Part shown: piece after piece, positions 45,197 to 53,269 of the stretch
Layout: each line of letters begins with the position of its first letter
How positions within the stretch are numbered: position 1 is the first letter of the stretch
Assembly (NCBI GenBank): GCA_003221695.1
Contig: QHSX01000043.1
Span: 62,001 to 126,000 of the forward strand
Direction of reading: 5' to 3'
Source: Candidatus Rokuibacteriota bacterium
Lineage (GTDB): Bacteria; Methylomirabilota; Methylomirabilia; Rokubacteriales; CSP1-6
DNA length: 64,000 nt
Position numbers and translations under genes: made by a program
The notes under the pieces: generated by a model
What the model was told of the DNA's origin: nothing
What the model saw: only the letters and a program-made list of their open reading frames with translations
The model's database searches: none

Positions 45197-46852
45197 TTAC
45201 TCCTGGATTCCGGGGTAGTACACGCGCGGTTTACGGTCGCTGACCCGAGCGACGCCAGTCGACTCACCCGCGGGGTCGAGCGCCAGCCGCGGATGGTCGG
45301 CGCGGACGCCGGGCGAGTTGAGCGACGCCTTGGTCTCGGGGGAGAGCCGGAGCTTCTGCCCGGTCAGCGGATCTGCCCAGGCGGAGAACGAGAGCACGAA
45401 GTAGGAGATCGCCCAACGCTCCTCGTTGTTCATGGAGTCGGCGAACGAGGGCATGGGCGTGCCGTCCAGTCCGAGCGTCATCGTGCGGTAGATGTCGGTG
45501 ACGTGGGAACCGCCCTTGAACTGTCCCTTCGTGAAGTCCGCGGGGCGGATCGGAAACTTGAGGTCATCCTTGAGCTGATCGGCCGACGGTCCGTCGCCCC
45601 GCCCGGTATCGCCGTGGCACTCCCAGCACTTGGCCTTCACGTAGAGCTCCTTGCCGCGGGCGAGGAGCGCCGGTGTGGCGGGCGGCGGCGTCGGGAGGAC
45701 GATCGGCGGCTCCGGCTTCTCGTCCTTCCACCGCTGGGACAAGGTCTTGATGTACGTGATGACCGCGAGCCGATCCTTGTCGGGGATCTCATGCCACGTC
45801 GGCATCGCGGTCCAGCGGACGCCGCGCGTGATCGTGCGGAAGAGGTCGCCGTCGGTCGGCAGCGACCCGGACGGCGTCGAGCGGAACTTGAACACGCCGA
45901 GGGTGAAGTCGCGCGGCCGGGGGAAGAGGAAGGTAGCGGCGAGCCCGTTCCCGTCGCCCTTCGCCCCGTGGCAGCCGATGCAGTGCTCCGCGAAGACCTC
46001 CTCGCCGTGGGCGACAAGGTCGGCGCTCTGAGGGATGCCCATCACGGAGAGCGCCACGTTCTGCGGCTCGAAGACCTCCCGCCATGCCCCGCGATTCGTG
46101 CCCAGCTTCTGAACGTACCGCACGAGCCCGACCAGCTCTTTCGTCGGGACGACGAGGAGGACGGACGTGAGGACGGGCGGTTTGTCGGCGAAGGGCGTCA
46201 GGTCGAGGACCGGCGTGCCGTCGATCGGGAGCTCGCCGTCGGGGCGCGGGCGGACGGACACGAGCCCGGTCTCGTTAGGGAAGAGCAGCACCGGCTTGTC
46301 CTTGTTCATCGTGAAGTACCGCGCGACGGCCGGCGTCCTCTCGAGCTCGAGCCCCTCGCTCGTCTTGCGCACGGGGACCCGGGCCTGCTCGAAGAGCCAC
46401 TTGAAGCTGGGCATGATCGACTCGGGCACCACCAGGCGCGGATCCCAGTGATGGGCGTAGTGCCAGTCGTCGGCGTACTTGAGCCCCACGCGCGTCAGGT
46501 CCGGCCCGATGCGCCGGGTGGAGAAGAGGTGGGGCAAGTCGAAGGCGTACTCGCCAGCCTCGGAGACCGGGCCCCACCTGAGCTCCTCGCCGGCGACCGG
46601 CCGCACGTACTGGCTGTGGCAGTACCAGCACCCCTCGCGGATATACACGGCGCGGCCGAGCGACTCGAGGGGGGAGTAATCACTCGACTCGTACCGCACC
46701 CATTTGACGTCGCCGAGATCCGTCCGCACCGCGCGGCTGACCTGCTTCGTGCGGGACTCGGGCAAGATGGCCGGGAGAAAACCCTGGACGAACATCGCGA
46801 GCGTCACGAAGCAGAACCCGGCCCCGACCGCCAGGGATTTGATCGATCTCAT
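45197..46852 (-). CDS. ccoO: CcoO fused to a dihaem cytochrome c region (trihaem subunit)
   Basis: A 551-residue membrane-anchored cytochrome. The start is ATG 46852, followed by the anchor (LAVGAGFCFVTLAMFVQGFL). The first part is CcoO-like: EGCWYCHSQYVRPVAGEELRW carries haem 1, with RRIGPDLTRVGLKYADDWH and MPSFKWLFE as further markers. After residue 320 two more haem sites follow, EHCIGCHGAKGDGNG and AKCWECHGDTGRGDG, like the two domains of CcoP; each is followed by a likely Met ligand (TAMPTW, TPMPSF). The single chain would pass electrons from a soluble donor to CcoN. Confidence 0.88.
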   Translation of the reverse strand: MRSIKSLAVGAGFCFVTLAMFVQGFLPAILPESRTKQVSRAVRTDLGDVKWVRYESSDYSPLESLGRAVYIREGCWYCHSQYVRPVAGEELRWGPVSEAGEYAFDLPHLFSTRRIGPDLTRVGLKYADDWHYAHHWDPRLVVPESIMPSFKWLFEQARVPVRKTSEGLELERTPAVARYFTMNKDKPVLLFPNETGLVSVRPRPDGELPIDGTPVLDLTPFADKPPVLTSVLLVVPTKELVGLVRYVQKLGTNRGAWREVFEPQNVALSVMGIPQSADLVAHGEEVFAEHCIGCHGAKGDGNGLAATFLFPRPRDFTLGVFKFRSTPSGSLPTDGDLFRTITRGVRWTAMPTWHEIPDKDRLAVITYIKTLSQRWKDEKPEPPIVLPTPPPATPALLARGKELYVKAKCWECHGDTGRGDGPSADQLKDDLKFPIRPADFTKGQFKGGSHVTDIYRTMTLGLDGTPMPSFADSMNNEERWAISYFVLSFSAWADPLTGQKLRLSPETKASLNSPGVRADHPRLALDPAGESTGVARVSDRKPRVYYPGIQE

Positions 46853-46866
46853 CGCCGCCGTCGCCC

Positions 46867-48228
46867 CTAGGCCGCCCGTCGCGCGAGTGAGCCCTTCAGC
46901 AGGGTGTACACCACGAGCGACATGCCGGTATCCATCGAGATCCCGGTGAAGGTTCGGACCCACCAGTACGGGCGGATCGCGGTGACCGTGTCCAGAAACT
47001 CGCTCTGGGCCATCAGCATAAAGCCCTGTTGCAGCCCCTGCGCGCTCAGCACGAGGCCCATCGCCCCAATGCCGAGCGTGACGAGCCAGAATCCCCAGTT
47101 GGCGAGCGTGAAGCTCCAGAGCGCCGACTCCGTGATCCGCGGCCAGACGTAGATGCTACCGGCGATCGCCCAGACGACGAAGGTGCCGAACACGGTGAGG
47201 TGAGAATGGGAAATGACAAAGTCCGTGAAATGAGTCGGCTGCTGCAGCGCGCGCAAGGCCTCGAGCGAGCCCTGAAAGCAGCCGAGCAGATACATGATCG
47301 ATCCAACAATCAGGAACTTGGCCGGGAGGTTCCGGCCGAACTCCTGCCACCTGCCGATCATGGTGCCGAAGAAGTTCTGGAGCACCGTCCAGACGGGGAT
47401 GATCAGCATCATCGAGGAGACGATGGCGATCGTCTCGGCCCAGTCGGCGATCGGAGAGTAGAGGTAGTGGTGGATCCCGACGAAGGGGTAGAAGAACGCG
47501 AGCGACCAGAAGCCGATCAGTGACAGCTTGTGGCTGTAGATGGGGTTCCGAACGCTCGCCGGGAGAAAGTAATAGATGAGGACATATCCCGCCGGCGTGA
47601 TCCACAGCCCCACCACATAGTGGATGAACAGGCCGTGCCAGGCCGCATTGTTGATTCCCGGGATGTTGTACGGGCCCAGCATCAGGAGAACCAGGTTCAC
47701 GTCGGTCCAGATGAACGCGGCGATGAGGTACCAGAGCGAGACGTAGAGCGGCGTCTCCCGGCGGTTCTTGATCGTCATCAGGAACTGAAGGGTCAGCACG
47801 AGCATCGCCAGGAAGAGGACGATCACGTTGACCAGGGCGAACTCCCCCGCTTCCCAGCCGCGGTTCCAGCCGGCGGCGAGGAGGATGACGGCCACGGCCA
47901 GGTTCGCGTTCCACACCCACAAGAGCCCGTGGCTCCAGCGCCCGTTCCAGAGCCGCACTCCGCAGAGGCGCGGCACGATGTAGTGGCAGAGGCCGATGAA
48001 CAGCGTCGAGAACGCGCCCCAGATCACGCCGTTGACGTGGATGGGACGGATCCGGCCGAAGGTGAGCCAGGAACTGTTGCCGAGGAACTCGGGGTAGGTG
48101 AACTTGGTGGACAGGACGACGCCCACGGTCGGAAAGACGAGCAGCCAGAAAAACCCGCAGGCGAGCCACCTGCGGATCACCTCCCGGTCGATGACCTCGT
48201 CGTTGAGGCGCCGCGCGTCTACATTCAC
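46867..48228 (-). CDS. ccoN: cbb3-type cytochrome c oxidase subunit I (CcoN)
   Basis: A 453-residue protein with 12 membrane segments. Histidine ligands appear in RPIHVNGVIWGAF (low-spin haem), WHGLFIHYVVGLWITPAG (copper ligand and the Tyr used in the His-Tyr link of cbb3 enzymes), GIHHYLYSP (copper) and ISHSHLTVFGTFVVW (haems). It reduces oxygen to water at the membrane. It starts at GTG 48228 within the 44-bp repeat and lies 14 bases before the fused ccoO gene. It is a little shorter than proteobacterial CcoN. Confidence 0.93.
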   Translation of the reverse strand: MNVDARRLNDEVIDREVIRRWLACGFFWLLVFPTVGVVLSTKFTYPEFLGNSSWLTFGRIRPIHVNGVIWGAFSTLFIGLCHYIVPRLCGVRLWNGRWSHGLLWVWNANLAVAVILLAAGWNRGWEAGEFALVNVIVLFLAMLVLTLQFLMTIKNRRETPLYVSLWYLIAAFIWTDVNLVLLMLGPYNIPGINNAAWHGLFIHYVVGLWITPAGYVLIYYFLPASVRNPIYSHKLSLIGFWSLAFFYPFVGIHHYLYSPIADWAETIAIVSSMMLIIPVWTVLQNFFGTMIGRWQEFGRNLPAKFLIVGSIMYLLGCFQGSLEALRALQQPTHFTDFVISHSHLTVFGTFVVWAIAGSIYVWPRITESALWSFTLANWGFWLVTLGIGAMGLVLSAQGLQQGFMLMAQSEFLDTVTAIRPYWWVRTFTGISMDTGMSLVVYTLLKGSLARRAA

Positions 48229-48310
48229 AGACTCGCCTCGCCTCCGGCTGCGGCTCGCACTACCAGATTCACAGACTCGCCTCGCCTCCGGCTGCGGCTC
48301 GCGCTACCAC
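48223..48310. repeat. 44-bp tandem repeat at the ccoN start
   Basis: Two copies begin at 48223 and 48267 and a third start (ATTCAC) is seen at 48311. They differ at two positions. The first copy contains the ccoN GTG start. A similar single stretch occurs at 4319-4358. The repeat fills most of the gap between soxYZ and ccoN. Confidence 0.85.
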
Positions 48311-48332
48311 ATTCACGGCTACCGTTGCCATA

Positions 48333-49190
48333 TCACGAGAAGCGAATGGAGTGCGAGGCCTCGAATCGCCGCCCGAGGTTGTTCGTCAGGACGACCCGGA
48401 GCGGGCCCTCGGCGCGGGCGCGAAGTCTGAACGTGATGAAGGGATGATCGCTGAGGGCGGAGGTCAGCGTGAACCGACTGACCGGCGCGTCCCCGTAGAA
48501 GACGTTCAGCTCCTTCAGATAGAGGGGCTCCCCGGTCTGGACGAACTTCCCCTCCCGGAGCTCCAGCCCCGTTCGGCTCGGGTGCTTGATCTTGACCTGG
48601 ACGTCGATGATCTCGCCGGGCCCGATCCGGCCATCGGCGATGAGTTGCGGGATCCGGATCGCGGGCGGGCCGAACTCGTCGGGGCCCGTCTGGCCCGGCG
48701 GCGGCGCGGTCCCGGCGCACCCACCCGCACCCTCGGGGATCGTGATCGACCGCGAGGCCCACCAGCGGGCGTGGCGACTGCACTCGGCCGTCGCCGCGAC
48801 CTCGGAGACCCCATGATCGAGCCGCATCTGGAAGGCCACGTAGACCTGACCATTCAGCGGCGTGAAGTGGAACACGCCCTTGAGGGGAACGGGATCGCGC
48901 TCGTTCACGACGCTGACACTCGTGACGTAGTGGGCGGGATCCATCGGGTGGGACATCTCGACGGCGACCGGCACCTTGGCCCCGTTGCTGGTGAACGCGG
49001 GCAGCTTGAGCGTCGGCGAACGCAGGCCCTCGGAGGACGGGCGGGCAGCCGGATCGCCGTCGGGCGAGGATTCGGAGCGTCCGAAGACGCTCCGAACCCC
49101 ACCCACCGCCACCAGCCCCACGGCCGTCGGCACCACGCCCAGGACGTTACGCCTGGACAGCCGCGACCGTGAGGCGCTTTGCGGGTTCAT
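48333..49190 (-). CDS. fused SoxYZ-like sulfur carrier protein, Tat-exported
   Basis: A 285-residue protein with twin-arginine signal LSRRNVLGVVPTAVG. A SoxY-like domain (about 65-165; MSHPMDPAHYVTSVSVVNE) ends in EGAGGCAG, where SoxY carries its substrate on the Cys of GGCGG. A SoxZ-like domain follows (about 185-285; IRIPQLIADGRIGPGEIIDV, FYGDAPVSRFTL). In the Sox pathway the Cys arm holds thiosulfate. Related fused carriers also occur beside quinoprotein dehydrogenases, so a different cargo is possible. It is the last gene before ccoN. Confidence 0.85.
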   Translation of the reverse strand: MNPQSASRSRLSRRNVLGVVPTAVGLVAVGGVRSVFGRSESSPDGDPAARPSSEGLRSPTLKLPAFTSNGAKVPVAVEMSHPMDPAHYVTSVSVVNERDPVPLKGVFHFTPLNGQVYVAFQMRLDHGVSEVAATAECSRHARWWASRSITIPEGAGGCAGTAPPPGQTGPDEFGPPAIRIPQLIADGRIGPGEIIDVQVKIKHPSRTGLELREGKFVQTGEPLYLKELNVFYGDAPVSRFTLTSALSDHPFITFRLRARAEGPLRVVLTNNLGRRFEASHSIRFS

Positions 49191-49210
49191 TGGTGAAGCG
49201 AACGTCGTTT

Positions 49211-49666
49211 CTAGTGTCGCCCGGGGTCGAGCTTGGAGCCCTTGTTGGACCAGTAGATGTAGGTCTCCAGCGCCTTCATGGCGTCCCCGTCGGGATCGAT
49301 CTTCACCCCCTCGTTGGGCTTCTCGATGCACCAGTTGATCATGTCCCGGAGCGTCGCGAACTTGTTGATCTGCTCCTGGAACTTGGGGAATTCGTAGGGA
49401 TGGTTGTCCGAGCCGAACGGATGGCACATGGCGCAGGCCATCCCGGTCTTGGAGAGCGTGACGCGAAGCTTCTTCTCGGTGGCGCCATCGCCGTGGAAGA
49501 GCAGATCACCGATCTTGACCTGCTCCATGAACACGTCTTCGAAGGCCTTGAGCTGGTCGGGCGTGTGCTTCTCCTTGTGGGCCAACGCCTGGTCCGTCCC
49601 CGAGCTGGCGAGCATGACCAGCAGGCCGAGGAAGACACCCGTCAGTACGTATCGAGTCCCTTTCAT
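49211..49666 (-). CDS. monohaem c-type cytochrome, SoxA-like
   Basis: A 151-residue exported protein (signal YVLTGVFLGLLVMLASSG). It has one haem site, MACAMCHPFGSDNHP, and the flanking pattern GDLLFHGDGATEKKL, FPKFQEQINKFATLRDMINWCIE. The DMIN-x-C segment and KALETYIYWSNKG end resemble SoxA/TsdA-type cytochromes, in which a nearby Cys can ligate haem. It is 20 bases upstream of soxYZ in the same run. An electron carrier or thiosulfate-handling role is inferred. Confidence 0.75.
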   Translation of the reverse strand: MKGTRYVLTGVFLGLLVMLASSGTDQALAHKEKHTPDQLKAFEDVFMEQVKIGDLLFHGDGATEKKLRVTLSKTGMACAMCHPFGSDNHPYEFPKFQEQINKFATLRDMINWCIEKPNEGVKIDPDGDAMKALETYIYWSNKGSKLDPGRH

Positions 49667-49704
49667 CGCCCTCCCCCCTCCGTGGGCGTGTGCTCCGCCG
49701 GTGG

Positions 49705-50931
49705 TCACTTGTAGGCACCGTAGTACGGCCACTCGCGGTCCGCGATGCGCGGCTGCAGTATCTGATTGATGTTGTCGGCGCACCCGGAGTCCCATGGGGC
49801 GTCGGCGAAGATGTCCTTGTCTTTCCGCCACATCACATACTGGTTTTCGATCTTCCCGGCCGCGGTCATGGTGAGCCTGGACCATCCCACGCCGTCGAAG
49901 TGGTCTCCTGGATCGACCCGCACCTTGCACCGGGTCAGCACGGGCACGCCCTCCGGCGGGTAGGGCCACGTCCACGAGGTGGCGAGCATGCCGATCGACC
50001 GCATCTTCCCGATCTCGTTATAGAGCACCTGGTGGGTGTGACCGTGGACGTTGGTGACGTTGCTGTAAGGCTTGAGGACCTCGTGGACCTCGCGCCAGTC
50101 CCGCACCCAGAAGTTCCAGGGTGGGTAGTACTCGTAGAGCGGGTTGTGGGTGAAGATGACGATGGGATTGGCCTTGGGCCAGTTGGACAGCGTGCGATTG
50201 AGCCATTCGAGCTGATCGCGGCCCACGCCGGCCCACGCCCCGGCCACCGAGCCGTCCAGCGTCGCCATGTGGCCCATCCGCTCCTTGGGCGTCATCTTCT
50301 TGGCGGTCCAGTAGTCTGGGCCGCGGCTCACCGTGTCGACCCCGACGAAGCGCACGCCTTTGTGGTCGAAGGTCCAGTTCGGCGGCCCGAAGAGCTGCTG
50401 CCACTTGGCGCCCATGTCCAGGTACCAGTCGTGCTCGCCCGGGATGAAGACCTTCCGGATCTTCACCTCCTTGAGAATGTCGCTGCCGAGATCGAGCTCG
50501 ACAGGATCGCCGAGCTGGGCGAGGTCGCCCCCGTGGATCAGGAAGTCGGCCGGCGGCGACATCGCCTGGACCTCCTTGACCGCGCGGGTGGCCTTCTCGA
50601 CGAAGCGCGTGTTGACGTTCTTCGGGTAGAGGTGGTTGTCGGAGACCCAGGCGAACTTGAAGGCCTCGGCCCCGAACGCGAGGTCCAGGGTGTTGACGAG
50701 GGGGAACCACCCGTACGTCGCCGCGCCCGCGGTCGCCCCCGCCAGGAGCGATTTGTGCAAGAAGATGCGACGGGTGATCGCGAGCGAGGGATCCGGGCGC
50801 TCGCCCGGTCGCCTCAATTCCTGGTCCATCTCTTGCCGCGTGCGCCGGATCTCGGAGGACGCGCGGGCCTTCCGCCACCACGCCCTCCTGGCTTTGTCTC
50901 TCGCGAGCTCGAGTCGATCATGATCGTCCAC
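49705..50931 (-). CDS. Tat-exported calcineurin-like metallophosphoesterase
   Basis: A 408-residue protein starting at GTG 50931 with an AGGAGG about ten bases away. A twin-arginine signal, ITRRIFLHKSLLAGATAG, lies unusually far in (near residue 45) behind a charged region. The dinuclear metal site is complete: SDNHLY, GGDLAQLGDP, GEHDWYLD (Glu in place of Asn), FTHNPLY and VHGHTH. This superfamily includes phosphatases and the thiosulfohydrolase SoxB, but length and the C-terminal half do not match SoxB. Its place beside soxYZ suggests a periplasmic hydrolytic step. Confidence 0.8.
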   Translation of the reverse strand: MDDHDRLELARDKARRAWWRKARASSEIRRTRQEMDQELRRPGERPDPSLAITRRIFLHKSLLAGATAGAATYGWFPLVNTLDLAFGAEAFKFAWVSDNHLYPKNVNTRFVEKATRAVKEVQAMSPPADFLIHGGDLAQLGDPVELDLGSDILKEVKIRKVFIPGEHDWYLDMGAKWQQLFGPPNWTFDHKGVRFVGVDTVSRGPDYWTAKKMTPKERMGHMATLDGSVAGAWAGVGRDQLEWLNRTLSNWPKANPIVIFTHNPLYEYYPPWNFWVRDWREVHEVLKPYSNVTNVHGHTHQVLYNEIGKMRSIGMLATSWTWPYPPEGVPVLTRCKVRVDPGDHFDGVGWSRLTMTAAGKIENQYVMWRKDKDIFADAPWDSGCADNINQILQPRIADREWPYYGAYK

Positions 50932-50987
50932 TGCGGTCGCCTCCTTCCCACCGCGTCCAGTCGTGTCGGACGGAACCGAGTGACGCG

Positions 50988-51713
50988 CTACTTCTTGAGC
51001 TCCACCGTAACGGGCACCACCTCCTTGGCCTTGACGCTGACGGGGGTCTCGGCCTCCCCCGCGTACTCCTGCCACGTCACGAGCGTGTAGGAGCCCGGCG
51101 GGACGTTGGCGAGCGTGAAGGTCCCGTCGGTTGCGGTCACCGCATAATAGGGGTTGTCCGCGACGTAGACCCAGCCGAGCATCCAGCCGTGGGCGTCGCA
51201 CTCCACGCGGACGAGCCCCGACTTCTTGAGCTGCCGCTTGATCCGCTGGTTCTGGTTCGGCAGGGCCACGTTGAACGCGGTCAGCTTCCCGTAAAACCCG
51301 TGCGTGTTGTGCAGCACGGGATCCGAGTTGACGATCTCGAAGTCGCCGGCCGGGACGACCTGCACGTGCGGCTTGAAATCGCATTTGACGTTGTCGATGT
51401 GCGGGGTGCCCGCTGGCTTTTCCCAGGCCTTTCCTTTCTCGACGTTCTTGAGATACACCACCGCGTCCTGGACCGCCTTGTCAGGTCCGACCAGGATCAG
51501 TTCCACCTCGCGCACGCCGCTGCCGCACGTCTCTCGATCCTTGGTGGGGATGACCTTCCGCTTGTCGGGAGGGCTCCCCTGGAAGAGCACCTTGCCCTTG
51601 ATGGTGCCCCCGTCGCTCACGGCCACGACCTCGTAGGGCTCTCCCGGGACCGGCCACCCGGCCGCCAGGGCGGCGACCGCGAGCGCCAGGGTTGTCACTC
51701 GAGCACGCGTCAT
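50988..51713 (-). CDS. secreted cupredoxin-like protein with carboxypeptidase-regulatory-like end
   Basis: A 241-residue exported protein (signal VTTLALAVAALAAG). After GGTIKGKVLFQGSPP, a cupredoxin-like region spans about residues 75-180. The potential copper ligands are His in PVLHNTHGFYG, Cys and His in VECDAHGWMLGW and the following Met. Its closest look-alikes are described as plastocyanin/azurin-domain or methylamine-utilisation proteins. Residues 180-241 form a small CarboxypepD_reg-like beta sandwich (GTFTLANVPPGSYTLVTW). It may pass electrons to the cytochromes nearby. Confidence 0.7.
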   Translation of the reverse strand: MTRARVTTLALAVAALAAGWPVPGEPYEVVAVSDGGTIKGKVLFQGSPPDKRKVIPTKDRETCGSGVREVELILVGPDKAVQDAVVYLKNVEKGKAWEKPAGTPHIDNVKCDFKPHVQVVPAGDFEIVNSDPVLHNTHGFYGKLTAFNVALPNQNQRIKRQLKKSGLVRVECDAHGWMLGWVYVADNPYYAVTATDGTFTLANVPPGSYTLVTWQEYAGEAETPVSVKAKEVVPVTVELKK

Positions 51714-51757
51714 GACCTTCCTCACCTTCCTCTCCTTCTCGAGAGACGCCAGGGTCA

Positions 51758-52576
51758 TCAGAGGTGAGCCGACGGACGCGGCAGGGGCTCGAGCTTCTCT
51801 TCTGGCGCGTGGCACATCAGGCACGCCCGATCCCCGATCTCCGAGACGAGCGTGTATCCGGCGCCCTGGGACCGCCAGATCACGACGTCGTAGCCGCGGT
51901 GGCTGACCACCTTGAACCGCGGCTTGTCATTCAACCGCAGCTGGCGGTAGGCCTCCTCCGGGATGATGAAGAGCGAGACGTTGTTCCCGTCGACTCGATA
52001 CTCGAGGGCCGCCACTTCAATCTCCCGCAGGTGGGAGATCCGCCCGCCGAGGAAGTGGAGACGCTCGGTCTTCAGCTCCGGCAGGCTCACGTTGAAGGCG
52101 AGCCGTTTCTTGAACCACTCCTCGGCGACCTTCGGCGACACGTCCTTGATATCGGGCGGCAGGAGGTCTCGGACGAGCTTCTGATGCTGCTCCACGGCGG
52201 CATCCGCCAGCTCGGCGAGCGTGGTTCTGGTTCCGACGTAGGACTGCAGGGCGATACCGACGCCCAGTCCGAGGGCGAGAAGGAGCACGCCGGCCGCGCC
52301 GACAGCGAGTCGCTCGATCCGGCGCCGTCCGCGACCGGGGCGTCGCCCCTCGCCGAGCCCGCGCAGGAGCGTGGCGACGCGCTCGCGCACGGCCTCCGGC
52401 GCCGGGTCCGGTGAGAACCGCTCGACGTAGGTCTCCCGGAACGCGACCTCGAGGTCGGCGAGTCGACGGCACGCGCCACACCGCGCCAGGTGCGCCTCGA
52501 GCTGGTCCCGGACCTCCGGGGGGAGCTCCGCGTCGACATAGGGGAACAGTTTCGACTTCGCCGTACTACAGTCCAT
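51758..52576 (-). CDS. membrane anti-sigma factor with a C-terminal CxxCH haem motif
   Basis: A 272-residue protein whose gene overlaps the ECF sigma gene by 11 bases. The N-terminus is a zinc anti-sigma domain with EAHLARCGACRRL (HxxxCxxC). A single membrane helix (AVGAAGVLLLALGLGVGIAL, near residue 100) follows, then a periplasmic domain of about 150 residues. The last 20 residues contain GDRACLMCHAPEEKL, a CxxCH motif for covalent haem. The haem site is on the periplasmic side, where the Ccm system works. This suggests that release of the sigma factor depends on haem or redox state; that is inference. Confidence 0.8.
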   Translation of the reverse strand: MDCSTAKSKLFPYVDAELPPEVRDQLEAHLARCGACRRLADLEVAFRETYVERFSPDPAPEAVRERVATLLRGLGEGRRPGRGRRRIERLAVGAAGVLLLALGLGVGIALQSYVGTRTTLAELADAAVEQHQKLVRDLLPPDIKDVSPKVAEEWFKKRLAFNVSLPELKTERLHFLGGRISHLREIEVAALEYRVDGNNVSLFIIPEEAYRQLRLNDKPRFKVVSHRGYDVVIWRSQGAGYTLVSEIGDRACLMCHAPEEKLEPLPRPSAHL

Positions 52577-53141
52577 CATTCCGCACGCCGATCTCCGTCT
52601 CACCGGGCCGCTGCGGCGACTCGATGAGGTAGGTTCGGAGCAGGTTCCGGCCGCGATAGAGTCGTGACATCACGGTGCCCACCGGGCGGCTGACGATCGT
52701 CGCGATCTCTCGGTACGAGAGACCCTCGATGTCGCGGAGCTCGACGATCTCCCTGAGCAGCGGGGGCAGGTGACGGATCGCTTCCCGCACCTGCTCGACC
52801 GTCTCACGACGGAGGAGGATGTCCTCGGGGGCGAGGGGAATGGCGCACAGTGGACTCTCCATCGACACCACCGGCTCCCTTTCCTTCTCGCTCCCCAGAG
52901 GTTCGTCCGCGGGGTGGGTCCGCCGCCGCCGCTGCCGATCGATCTGGGCGTTCCGCATGATCGTGAAGATCCAGGGCTTGAAGCTCTGCGACCGGTCGAA
53001 CGCGTGGAAGGCTTCGTAGGAGCGGACCAGACTCTCCTGGAGGAGGTCCTCGGCATCCTGCCGTGCGAGCACGAGCGCGTAGTTGTACAGGGAATTGAGG
53101 TACTTATCGACCAAATCCTGGAACTCGGATCTGTTGTCCAC
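52566..53141 (-). CDS. ECF (RpoE-type) sigma factor
   Basis: A 191-residue sigma factor, with region 2 (DKYLNSLYNYALVLARQDAEDLLQESL, SFKPWIFTIMRNAQID split across the core- and -10-binding helices) and region 4 (LPPLLREIVELRDIEGLSYREIA, then RPVGTVMSRLYRGRNLLR). GTG 53141 gives the usual family start; GTG 53174 would add 11 residues. The anti-sigma gene follows directly. As the first gene of the block that holds the Sox-like and oxidase genes, it is the likely regulator of these. Confidence 0.88.
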   Translation of the reverse strand: MDNRSEFQDLVDKYLNSLYNYALVLARQDAEDLLQESLVRSYEAFHAFDRSQSFKPWIFTIMRNAQIDRQRRRRTHPADEPLGSEKEREPVVSMESPLCAIPLAPEDILLRRETVEQVREAIRHLPPLLREIVELRDIEGLSYREIATIVSRPVGTVMSRLYRGRNLLRTYLIESPQRPGETEIGVRNDGL

Positions 53142-53180
53142 AGCTCCCCCGGAGCGTGCCCGGCCACCACTCACTAGTAC

Positions 53181-53206
53181 TACGTGCGCGCGGCCAGCTT
53201 ATTCCC
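53181..53206 (-). promoter_or_regulatory. candidate ECF-type promoter upstream of the sigma factor gene
   Basis: Read on the minus strand, GGGAATAA (53206-53199) is followed after 14 bases by CGTA (53184-53181). GGAAT-type -35 and CGTA-type -10 elements are common for ECF sigma factors, which usually activate their own genes. Spacing is slightly short. Confidence 0.4.
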
Positions 53207-53269
53207 TGAACCGCGACTCTGGAAGGTGGGAGGAGGATGCTGCCAAGGGGGCGAGGCCCCCCGAGGCGC

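Noticed and set aside
49705-50931. Naming the metallophosphoesterase SoxB
   Set aside because: It is about 150 residues shorter than SoxB and lacks the C-terminal nucleotidase-like domain; only the metal motifs are shared.
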